DNA of 64,000 bases from Chloroflexota bacterium (GTDB lineage: Bacteria > Chloroflexota > Dehalococcoidia > Lucifugimonadales > Lucifugimonadaceae). The stretch is taken from assembly GCA_009838175.1 (NCBI GenBank), contig VXSB01000060.1:1-64000 (forward strand). Reading direction: 5' to 3'. This document shows positions 27,436-40,232 of this stretch, piece by piece. The notes under the pieces were generated by a model. It saw only the letters and a list, made by a program, of their open reading frames with translations. It did not search any database and had not been told where the DNA came from. The position numbers and the translations under genes were made by a program. The first letter of the stretch is position 1. Every line of letters begins with the position of its first letter.

Positions 27436-28239
27436 ATGTCCGAAATAGCTGTTGCAGTTAACGGAGTGTTGGGACGAATGGGTTCCACCGTGTTGAACGC
27501 GGTGGGACAAGAGCCGGGAATGGTTCCGGTTGGAGGTGCCGATCTGTTCGCTGGTGCTAATACGACGGTTGAAACCGCTGGCGGAAACGAACTCCCGCTG
27601 GCCAAGGACCTTGAGGCACTCTTCATGACCGTGAAGCCTGACGTAGTCGTCGACTTCACGAACGCGGAAGGCGGAACTACAGCTATGCGGACGTGCATCG
27701 CTAATGGTGTCCGATGCGTTTCTGGATCGACGGGCATTTCGCCGGAAGAGCTGTCTGCGATTGGTGATAGCGCGTCGGAGACTGGTGTAGGTGTTATCTC
27801 GGCATCAAACTTTGCGCTCGGATGCGTAGTATTGATCCACTTGGCGCGCATTGCGTCGAGTTACTTCGACTATGCGGATGTTATCGAGAGTCACCACGAG
27901 ATGAAGATCGATGCGCCATCCGGCACCGCGCTGTCGATCGTTCAAGCGATGCTAGAAGGTAAAGGCAGCGATTTCGATCAGAACATCGTCGAGAAAGAGT
28001 TGCTTGCCGGAACGCGTGGCGGCTCGATGGGCGGCATCAATGTGCATAGCGCACGAATGCCGGGTCGCGTAGCTCGTCACGAAGTCGTGTTCGGTGCGTT
28101 GGGGCAAACGCTGACTCTCCTGCACGATTCTGTTGATCGCCAGAGCTTCATGCCTGGAGTGATGCTCGCAGTACGCCGCGTAGTAAACGAAAAATCCATG
28201 ATCATTGGCCTCGACAAAGTACTTGGCCTGTCGGGCTGA
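27436..28239 (+). CDS. dapB: 4-hydroxy-tetrahydrodipicolinate reductase
   Basis: DapB performs the second committed step of the diaminopimelate/lysine pathway using NAD(P)H. The 267-residue protein has the dinucleotide motif VNGVLGRMGS, DFTNAEG, the signature SNFALGC, and the substrate-binding block ESHHEMKIDAPSGTA with the catalytic His and Lys. It forms a dapB-asd-dapA cluster in which all three products act in the same pathway. Confidence 0.96.
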   Translation: MSEIAVAVNGVLGRMGSTVLNAVGQEPGMVPVGGADLFAGANTTVETAGGNELPLAKDLEALFMTVKPDVVVDFTNAEGGTTAMRTCIANGVRCVSGSTGISPEELSAIGDSASETGVGVISASNFALGCVVLIHLARIASSYFDYADVIESHHEMKIDAPSGTALSIVQAMLEGKGSDFDQNIVEKELLAGTRGGSMGGINVHSARMPGRVARHEVVFGALGQTLTLLHDSVDRQSFMPGVMLAVRRVVNEKSMIIGLDKVLGLSG

Positions 28240-28303
28240 AACACGTTGCTCGAAAATTAAACGAACCGGGAATAGGTTCGATCCGAAGCCTCAGGAGATA
28301 TAG

Positions 28304-29350
28304 ATGCAGGCGGCAGTTTTAGAAATCGCTATCGTAGGTGCAACGGGTGCGGTCGGTGCTGTTGCGCTTGAGTTGTTGGCCGAGCGTGGCCACCCGGCCG
28401 AAAAATTGCGTCTTCTGGCATCTAAGCGGTCTCACGGCAAGCAGATCGAATATGCCGGTCAACTGTTGACTGTGGAGGAGGCGACGCCTGAATCCTTTGA
28501 CGGTGTTGACGTAGCGTTTATTTCTGCGTCATCCGAAGTAAGTTTGGCGCTGGCACCGGAAGCGGTCAAGCGCGGAGTATTGGTGATCGACGACGGGTCG
28601 GCGTATCGAATGGATCCGGCTGTTCCCCTTGTAGTTCCGGAAGTCAACGGTGCGGATGTCGAGTGGCATTCCGGCATCATTTCGATACCGAACTGCACGA
28701 CTACGCCGCTGGTTATGGCACTGGCCGCGCTCAGAGGCCTGACTGAGATCAGTTCCGTTACGGTTTCAACCTATCAATCGGTAACGGGTACTGGTGCGGC
28801 AGCGAGAGCGGAACTCTTGAATCAGTCGCGTGAGATGTTGGGAGAGAAAGAGGTGTCGCCGCCTAGGGAGTATCCTCATTCGATCGGGTTCAATCTGTTG
28901 CCGCAAGTCGACGACTTCATTGATGAGGGATACACGAAGGAAGAGTGGAAGATGGTCAACGAGTCTCGAAAGATTCTCGACGATCCGAAGTTACGCCTAG
29001 CGTCCACCTGTGTTCGTGTCCCAGTTGAGGTATCCCACTGCGAAGCGGTAACGGTCGAGTTCGATGACCCGATATCGGTCGATGAGGCGCGAGTGGCAAT
29101 CGCTGAATTCCCCGGCATAACGCTCTTGGATCGACCGCATGAATCGGTCTATCCGATGCCTTCGAACTCGGCGGGCGAAGACGATGTGATGGTCGGTCGG
29201 ATTCGACGAGACCTCGCGCACGAGAACGGCGTTGTGTTCTGGCTCGCGACTGACAACCTGCGCAAAGGTGCAGCGCTCAACGCGTTGCAGATCATGGACG
29301 AGTGTGTAAAGCGAAACTGCGTCCGTCCACGTGTCGCCTCCGCAGCCTGA
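28304..29350 (+). CDS. asd: Aspartate-semialdehyde dehydrogenase
   Basis: Asd reduces aspartyl phosphate to the semialdehyde, the substrate that DapA condenses with pyruvate. The 348-residue protein has the NADP-binding VGATGAVGAVAL, the nucleophile Cys131 in SIPNCTTTPL and the later RVPVEVSHCEAV block that includes the catalytic acid/base region. ATG 28304 has AGGAGAT immediately upstream, one of the clearer ribosome-binding sites in the window. Confidence 0.96.
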   Translation: MQAAVLEIAIVGATGAVGAVALELLAERGHPAEKLRLLASKRSHGKQIEYAGQLLTVEEATPESFDGVDVAFISASSEVSLALAPEAVKRGVLVIDDGSAYRMDPAVPLVVPEVNGADVEWHSGIISIPNCTTTPLVMALAALRGLTEISSVTVSTYQSVTGTGAAARAELLNQSREMLGEKEVSPPREYPHSIGFNLLPQVDDFIDEGYTKEEWKMVNESRKILDDPKLRLASTCVRVPVEVSHCEAVTVEFDDPISVDEARVAIAEFPGITLLDRPHESVYPMPSNSAGEDDVMVGRIRRDLAHENGVVFWLATDNLRKGAALNALQIMDECVKRNCVRPRVASAA

Positions 29351-29442
29351 CCCGGCACAACCGTTCCGACATCGACGGCCTGTCTCTAACCACGTCTGAA
29401 CTCATGACGTGATGTAAGATTTGGTGCGTAAGGGAGTTTGAA

Positions 29443-30345
29443 ATGGCAGAGATCGGACGAGTTCTAACAGCAATGGTCACCCCGTTTACCGAAGAGGGTG
29501 AAGTCAACTATCCCCAGGCTCGTAAGCTGGCAAAGTCGTTATTGGCATCGGGCTCGGATGGACTAGTGATCGGCGGTACGACAGGTGAAGCTCCTGCGAT
29601 GTCGGACGAGGAACGTTTGAAGCTATTTGCGGAAGTTAAGGATGCGATCGGAGATTCTGGCGCAGTCGTAGCTGGCACCACAGACAACAACACGTACCGC
29701 TCCATCGAGCTCTCCAAAGAGGCAGAAGCCGCGGGCGTCGACGCGATCTTGATGACAGTGCCGGCGTATAACAAGCCAACAATGGGCGGGCTGGTCAAAC
29801 ACTTCATCTCCATCGCCGAAGCCGTCTCGATCCCTGGGATTCTCTACAACGTCCCCACCCGCACCGCACTCAACATGACCGCGGCAACGACGTTGAAATT
29901 GGCAGAAGTTCCAAACATCGTCGGCGTCAAAGAAGCCAGTAGCGATGCCGACCAGATCGCGTACGTTATCAAAGGCTCGCCGGAAGGCTTCAACGTCTGG
30001 TCGGGCAATGACAACGAGACGTTCTCGATAGTTTCGACTGGGGGCTACGGCGTTGTTAGCGTCGCGAGCAACATCATGGGCAATCAGGTCAGAGGGTTGA
30101 TCGGTGCGGTCTTGGAGGGCGATATAGAGCGTGCGGCAGCCGAACACCTTCGATTGTTGCCGATCTTCAACGCGTTGTTCTTCATCACGAACCCAATACC
30201 GGTTCGTTACGCGATGAACCGTTCCGGGTTCAACGTAGGACCTGCGCGTCATCCGATGCAAGCCGACGAGGGCGAGATGGCGGCCTTTGCGGCGCAGTTC
30301 GATCCGATCATGGATCAATACCAGATCGACCTGCCCAACGGCTAA
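29443..30345 (+). CDS. dapA: 4-hydroxy-tetrahydrodipicolinate synthase
   Basis: DapA condenses pyruvate with aspartate semialdehyde. The 300-residue TIM barrel has the GGTTGEAPA motif (Thr46, Thr47), the catalytic Tyr135 in YNVPTRT and the Schiff-base Lys163 in VGVKEASS. An AAGGGAG site precedes the ATG at 29443. It ends the dapB-asd-dapA series; the acetyltransferase gene starts 7 nt after the stop. Confidence 0.97.
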   Translation: MAEIGRVLTAMVTPFTEEGEVNYPQARKLAKSLLASGSDGLVIGGTTGEAPAMSDEERLKLFAEVKDAIGDSGAVVAGTTDNNTYRSIELSKEAEAAGVDAILMTVPAYNKPTMGGLVKHFISIAEAVSIPGILYNVPTRTALNMTAATTLKLAEVPNIVGVKEASSDADQIAYVIKGSPEGFNVWSGNDNETFSIVSTGGYGVVSVASNIMGNQVRGLIGAVLEGDIERAAAEHLRLLPIFNALFFITNPIPVRYAMNRSGFNVGPARHPMQADEGEMAAFAAQFDPIMDQYQIDLPNG

Positions 30346-30352
30346 TGTTGTC

Positions 30353-31744
30353 ATGACGGACGTGTCGCCGGAAAAAATCATCGAAGATCTCGGCGATGGG
30401 TTGATCATGCGTTCCGCGCGCCGCGAGGAAGCGGACGCGCTCGCTGAATTTTGTGCCAAGGTATTCATCGACGAAGAATCGGGCACGGAAGCGTATTGGA
30501 TCGCAGAGTGGATTCGCGATCTCGTCGGCAAGCCACATCCGACCCTGAGCCTCGACGACGTGATCATCGTCGAAGATGTCGAAAAAGGACGCTACGCGTC
30601 AACGACGACGTACCTTACGCAGACGTGGAGCTATGATGGGATCGAATTCGAGATTGGACGCCCTGAGATCGTCGGTACCCACAACGATTACAGGAATCGG
30701 GGTCTAGTAAGAAACCAGTTCGAAGTCATGCATCGATGGGCATCGGAACGCAGGCACCACGTTCAGATCGTGCTCGGCATTCCGGGCTACTACCGCCAGT
30801 TCGGGTACGAATACGCTTTGCATGCAGAGGGCGGACGTCAAACGTCGATACACACTTTCCCCCGTTGGGGCGATAAAGAAGAAAGAAAGTTTCGGCTACG
30901 CGAACCGACCGTTGACGATGTTCCGTTCATCACCAAGCTCCTGAACGAATCGGCTAAACGATCACTCGTGTCTCCCATATTTCGTGAGAAAGAGGTGCGT
31001 TACCTGACATTTGATCGTACCGATCGTAGCGCGGTGTGCCATCGTACTGCCATTCTCTGCAAGTCGGAAGAGGGTGTTTTCGGCGAACCAATAGGCGTGA
31101 TGATGTATGCCATGGTGACGCCGATAGACCTTGGCGGTATCCTGCGTTTGGAGATGTCGGAACCGCGGTATTGGCGTGAGGCGTTACATTCGGCATTGTG
31201 CGAGTTCGTTGAGTTGGCGGATAAGGCTTCCGACGAGGACCCCGATCCTGAGCGGGCTATCAAATCAGTTCGCCAGGATATGCAGCCCGATCATCCTGCT
31301 TACGTCTTCGACGATGGGGCATTGGGGCAGCCACCAGAGCGCCAATATGGGTGGTACGTAAGAGTCCCCGATGTCGCCGCGTTCTTGCGAAAGATATCTA
31401 CAGCGTTGGAGAGGAGGCTTGAGGAGTCGTTGCACGCGGGATTTACCGGCCATTTGGTACTCCGATTCGATCGCGACACCGTCAATATCGCCTTCAAAGA
31501 AGGCCGAATAACCGATGTAGTCACGCATTCCGCGGCACATCGTAATACGGCATCCAGCGGCTGGCATACTGCAACGGCGAGATTTCCGGGTACGTCATTT
31601 CTGCCCGTGCTGTTCGGAATGCGTTCGGTAGGTGAAACACTCCTCGCGCATACAGATGCCAACGCCGGGTCTAAGTCGGATCGCCATCTCATAGAGACGC
31701 TCTTTCCAAAGCGATCATCCGACTTAATGCTTACTCTTACCTAG
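30353..31744 (+). CDS. Eis-like GNAT acetyltransferase with SCP2-like C terminus
   Basis: A 463-residue multi-domain acetyltransferase. The N-terminal GNAT domain (about 15-160) has GTHNDYRNRGLVRNQ and GIPGYYRQFGYEYAL, typical of the Eis/YhbS branch. A second GNAT-like region spans about 180-330. The C terminus (about 355-460, starting GFTGHLVLRF) resembles the SCP2 sterol-carrier fold found in Eis. Eis enzymes acetylate aminoglycosides or protein lysines in mycobacteria; the substrate here is unknown. ATG 30353 was chosen because the earlier frame runs through dapA. Its stop abuts the yvcK start codon with no gap, implying translational coupling. Confidence 0.75.
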   Translation: MTDVSPEKIIEDLGDGLIMRSARREEADALAEFCAKVFIDEESGTEAYWIAEWIRDLVGKPHPTLSLDDVIIVEDVEKGRYASTTTYLTQTWSYDGIEFEIGRPEIVGTHNDYRNRGLVRNQFEVMHRWASERRHHVQIVLGIPGYYRQFGYEYALHAEGGRQTSIHTFPRWGDKEERKFRLREPTVDDVPFITKLLNESAKRSLVSPIFREKEVRYLTFDRTDRSAVCHRTAILCKSEEGVFGEPIGVMMYAMVTPIDLGGILRLEMSEPRYWREALHSALCEFVELADKASDEDPDPERAIKSVRQDMQPDHPAYVFDDGALGQPPERQYGWYVRVPDVAAFLRKISTALERRLEESLHAGFTGHLVLRFDRDTVNIAFKEGRITDVVTHSAAHRNTASSGWHTATARFPGTSFLPVLFGMRSVGETLLAHTDANAGSKSDRHLIETLFPKRSSDLMLTLT

Positions 31745-34055
<2,311 letters not shown>

Positions 34056-34139
34056 TTAACAAACGAATTATATCGCGGTGTGCGGGCGATGATTTTGTCG
34101 GGGATCGGGTGATTCTGGCGTTGCCGCGAACTTGCTTTT

Positions 34140-34234
34140 CTTGCCGCGAAATTGCCGCTGATTCCGGTAAGAACGGCAATTTCGCGGCAATTTAAGGGGG
34201 AACTTGCCGCTGGGAGCGGCAATTTCGCGGCAAG
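34140..34234. mobile_element. 95-bp MITE-like element, copy 2
   Basis: Terminal 20-nt inverted repeats at 34140-34159 and 34215-34234 are perfectly complementary. Length and most internal bases match copy 1 at 9467-9561, about 25 kb away. The homologous block extends from about 34124 to 34260 and ends in the palindrome TTTTGAAC-AA-GTTCAAAA. It lies between the divergent purA and PH-domain genes and encodes nothing visible. Confidence 0.7.
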
Positions 34235-34376
34235 ATTAGTTTTTGAACAAGTTCAAAAGTGGTTGGGGCGGGTTTGATTGCGTTCGCAAACCGCTTGAGT
34301 GTCCGCGTCTGATCGATTGGGGTACTATGGGCGCAGGACAATTTTGCTGGTCTGTATGGAAGCGAGGATTAGAGGG

Positions 34377-34928
34377 ATGTCGGAACGAGGAGCTGCCAAC
34401 GAAATCTCTGTCGAGATCGATGACAGGGTGAAGCAGTATCTTTTCTGGACCGCGATGTGGATTTCGGCGGTCACGGTGGTCGGGATACCGTTGATCCCGA
34501 TAATCGCCATCATCTACTGGGTTTGTTACGCGCCGCGGTACCGGGAGTTTCACACTTTGGAACTTGATGGAATCAATGTGAAGTCGAAGCGTGGGGTTGT
34601 GTTCCGCAGCGAGACGAACGTTCCGCTTGAACGCATCACCGACGTTTCCGTGCATCAAGGGCCGCTGATGCGTAACTTCGGCGTCTACAAAGTCAGTGTT
34701 GAGAGTGCAGGACAAACCCAAGTGGAGGGCGCGGCGACGATTATCGGAGTGGCCGATCCTTATGATTTCCGGGATGCGGTGCTAGAGAATGTTGAGATGA
34801 TCAAACAGCGAACTGGCGGTGATGGATCAACAGCGGCGGATGCGCCAGCAGCCGCGAGTTCGAACGCCCAGACGGAGCTGTTGACGGAGATAAGAGACAT
34901 CCTCAAACGCATCGACACGAAATCGTGA
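34377..34928 (+). CDS. PH-domain (DUF304/bPH2-like) membrane protein
   Basis: From ATG 34377 (GAGG 8-9 nt upstream) the protein has 183 residues. Two adjacent hydrophobic segments at about 20-47 are followed by a bacterial PH-like domain with FHTLELDGINVKSKRG and VPLERITDVSVHQGPL, the hallmark of the YdbS/DUF304 family. The C-terminal 40 residues contain an Ala-rich linker and a short amphipathic helix. The function is unknown; such proteins are cytoplasm-facing membrane proteins. The frame is open back to 34299, with another ATG at 34356. Confidence 0.78.
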   Translation: MSERGAANEISVEIDDRVKQYLFWTAMWISAVTVVGIPLIPIIAIIYWVCYAPRYREFHTLELDGINVKSKRGVVFRSETNVPLERITDVSVHQGPLMRNFGVYKVSVESAGQTQVEGAATIIGVADPYDFRDAVLENVEMIKQRTGGDGSTAADAPAAASSNAQTELLTEIRDILKRIDTKS

Positions 34929-34985
34929 TGACATGGTGCGATACAAAGAGGGGCTGATAACCCGATTGAGGTTGCGTATGGGTGG

Positions 34986-35014
34986 TTGACGGTTTGTTTT
35001 GGAGGGGTTATACT
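34986..35014 (+). promoter_or_regulatory. rRNA operon promoter
   Basis: TTGACG (34986-34991) and TATACT (35009-35014) are separated by exactly 17 nt, a near-consensus sigma-70 type promoter. Initiation would be near 35021, about 115 nt before mature 23S rRNA. The leader then contains the 5' arm of the 23S processing stem. The position confirms that transcription of the locus begins with 23S and not with an upstream 16S gene. Confidence 0.75.
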
Positions 35015-35081
35015 TTGGGGTTACCCGCTGAGAGAATCATGTGTTTCTGCTTGGTTTAAATTGGTGGGTGCACCTTTAAAG

Positions 35082-35135
35082 TTGAATATCGATTCCGCAT
35101 TCTCCGAGAACCGGAGCAAGCCGATTCATGAAGAT
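35082..35135 (+). other. 5' arm of the 23S rRNA processing stem
   Basis: These 54 nt are imperfectly complementary to 38113-38165 on the other side of 23S. Blocks such as GATTCCGCATTCTC with GAGAATGCGGAATC, and GCAAGCCGATT with AATCGGCTTGC, pair without mismatch. Long stems bracketing rRNA are the normal substrate of RNase III, which releases pre-23S. Confidence 0.75.
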
Positions 35136-35136
35136 G

Positions 35137-38106
<2,970 letters not shown>

Positions 38107-38112
38107 TTAAAT

Positions 38113-38165
38113 ATCTTCATCAATCGGCTTGCGCCGGTCAGGAGAGAATGCGGAATCGGTTTCAA
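38113..38165 (+). other. 3' arm of the 23S rRNA processing stem
   Basis: This arm is complementary to 35082-35135 with a few mismatches and a small internal loop. It ends 40 nt before the initiator tRNA gene, so the 23S precursor can be excised independently of the downstream tRNA and 5S. Confidence 0.72.
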
Positions 38166-38205
38166 TGACATGTTCGACAGGCGTGTCTAGGATCAACATA
38201 TGCGT

Positions 38206-38280
<75 letters not shown>

Positions 38281-38335
38281 GCACCAGCGCCCGATTCCAA
38301 AGCGCCGCGTCGAGACACAACCAAATATCGCAAAG

Positions 38336-38455
38336 CCCTTTGGTGATAAGAGCGCGATGGAACCACCCGTTCCCATCCCGAACACGGAAGTGAAACGTCG
38401 TAGCGCTGACGATACTGCACTGTGAGGTGTGGGAAAATAGGTCGTTGCCAGGGGG
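38336..38455 (+). rRNA. rrf: 5S ribosomal RNA
   Basis: About 120 nt. Conserved features are AGCGCGATGGAACCACCCG, CCCATCCCGAACACGGAAGTG, and the 3' half GGTGTGGGAAAATAGGTCG. Helix I forms between CCCTTTGGT and GCCAGGGGG with G-U pairs. The AAA just upstream and TTTT just downstream extend the stem and may aid processing or termination. Confidence 0.95.
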
Positions 38456-38496
38456 CTTTTACAATTGTTAAAGCTATTTGCAGATCGAAATAACGG

Positions 38497-38588
38497 GGAG
38501 AGGTGGCTGAGTGGTTGAAAGCGCCGGTTTCGAAAACCGGTATCTCGGGCAACCGGGATCGCGGGTTCGAATCCCGCCCTCTCCGCCA
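38497..38588 (+). tRNA. tRNA-Ser (CGA)
   Basis: A 92-nt class II tRNA with a long variable arm. The acceptor stem is GGAGAGG/CCTCTCC, followed by G and the encoded CCA. The anticodon loop TTCGAAA gives anticodon CGA, reading UCG serine codons. It follows 5S by 41 nt and is probably co-transcribed. Confidence 0.95.
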
Positions 38589-38641
38589 CAATTCATCGAG
38601 CATTCCAACGCTAACTTTCAAAATTCTCGAATTTACATCGC

Positions 38642-38731
38642 GGAGAGGTGCCGGAGCGGCTTAACGGGCACGCCTGGAAAGCGTGTGTGGGCTTACACCC
38701 ACCGCAGGTTCGAATCCTGTCCTCTCCGCCA
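38642..38731 (+). tRNA. tRNA-Ser (GGA)
   Basis: A 90-nt class II tRNA with a long variable arm and encoded CCA. The anticodon loop is CTGGAAA (anticodon GGA, reading UCC and UCU). The acceptor stem is identical to that of the neighbouring tRNA-Ser(CGA), which shares the same synthetase identity set. Confidence 0.95.
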
Positions 38732-38943
38732 GCCAGCGACCATCGCCGCCCTCAGACCGCCTAAATCCATCGTTTCGCGATTTGTGCCCGCGATTTGTGC
38801 CACAGGGAATCGAATAACTCTTAGAGCGTGTAGTAACGTGAATCCCGGCTGGTCGACCAGTGTTCGCCGGCCGCAAAATTCGAAGACAAAGGCACGAGCG
38901 TAGTAGAGGCAGCTCGATCATTTCGAAACGGGCAAGAGACGAT

Positions 38944-40185
38944 ATGGACGATTTGAAATACTGGGTCGCCTTCCACGGTATTGATGGAATGGGTCCTCAA
39001 CGATTCAATCGTATTGAGACTTATTTTGGCAGCTTAGAAGACGCGTGGCAGGCTAGGCGAGGAGAGCTGCGTGATGCTGGGATCGGACCAGCACTCCTAG
39101 AAGACATCGACGTTAGGCGAAACCAAATCGATCCCGATGATGAGATGGACAAGCTGATCCGGAGCGGCATTCGACCGATACACTTGCGCTCCGAGGAGTA
39201 TCCCGATCAACTCGCGGAATCTGACGATGCACCCGCGGTCATATACGTCTGCGGAGACCTAGTTTCGCATGACAGCAATGCAGTCGCCGTTGTAGGAACT
39301 CGAAATGCTACCCCTTACGGGATTGAGATGGCCAGCATGATTTCCGGCGAGCTTGCTCGGATGGGTGTCACGATCGTCAGCGGTTTGGCCATCGGTATCG
39401 ACACCGCAGCGCACCGCGCGGCGTTGAATGCTGGCGGACGAACTGTCGCTGTTCTGGCCGGGGGCCTAGATTCGATTTACCCACAACAGAATAGGGGGCT
39501 TGCACGTCAGATCGTGGAAAGCGGGAGTTTAATCTCCGAATATCAACTCGGCACAAGATCCAAACGTGACCACTTCCCACGGCGGAACCGAATAATCAGC
39601 GGGTTGAGCAGAGGTGTGGTTGTCGTAGAAGCCGCGAAAAAGAGTGGCGCGACGTGGACGGTGAAGTGGGCATTGGAGCAGAATCGGGAGGTCTTTGCGG
39701 TTCCTGGGAACGCAACATCGCCGCAAAGTGAGGGAACAAACTGGTTGATTCAACAGGGTGCTAAACTCACCACTTGCGCCGATGATGTGCTCGAAGAGTT
39801 GAGTGCTTTTTTCGGTGACCTCGAGCGAGACCCAGAGATCGAACGCCGACAATCTTCGGCCCATGTTTCGTCGACCGTGACTGCCCGAAAAGAGCCGAGG
39901 AGTTTTTCGGAAGCAAGACCAAGGCAACCGCGCGTTGAGGAGATCGAGACGTTCAACGAGCAAGAGCACGCAATCGCCAAGTCTCTCAGTGACGCTGAAG
40001 GTCCGATGCATATAGACGAAGTAGCGCGTTCGATGTCGGCTTCTGTTAACGATGTCATGTCGGCGCTTACTATGATGGAGGTGAGAGGTGTGGTGCGGTG
40101 CACAGAAGGCGCGTTGTACGAGTTGACTAACAAACGCGCTGAAATTGGCGCGCCCAGACTGCTCGACCAGGGACAACCTGCATAA
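38944..40185 (+). CDS. dprA: DNA processing protein DprA
   Basis: DprA protects incoming single-stranded DNA and loads RecA during natural transformation, and is found in many non-competent bacteria too. ATG 38944 gives MDDLKYWVAFHGIDGMG and 413 residues. An N-terminal SAM/HhH-like region is followed by the Rossmann core: VVGTRNATPYG, VSGLAIGIDTAAHRAAL, GGLDSIYP, FPRRNRIISGLS. A C-terminal winged-helix (about 340-405) is present. It precedes topA, a common dprA-topA-xerC order. Confidence 0.94.
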   Translation: MDDLKYWVAFHGIDGMGPQRFNRIETYFGSLEDAWQARRGELRDAGIGPALLEDIDVRRNQIDPDDEMDKLIRSGIRPIHLRSEEYPDQLAESDDAPAVIYVCGDLVSHDSNAVAVVGTRNATPYGIEMASMISGELARMGVTIVSGLAIGIDTAAHRAALNAGGRTVAVLAGGLDSIYPQQNRGLARQIVESGSLISEYQLGTRSKRDHFPRRNRIISGLSRGVVVVEAAKKSGATWTVKWALEQNREVFAVPGNATSPQSEGTNWLIQQGAKLTTCADDVLEELSAFFGDLERDPEIERRQSSAHVSSTVTARKEPRSFSEARPRQPRVEEIETFNEQEHAIAKSLSDAEGPMHIDEVARSMSASVNDVMSALTMMEVRGVVRCTEGALYELTNKRAEIGAPRLLDQGQPA

Positions 40186-40232
40186 TTACAAATTCCGACA
40201 AAACGGAATCTCTCATCGGAAGTGGTGACGAA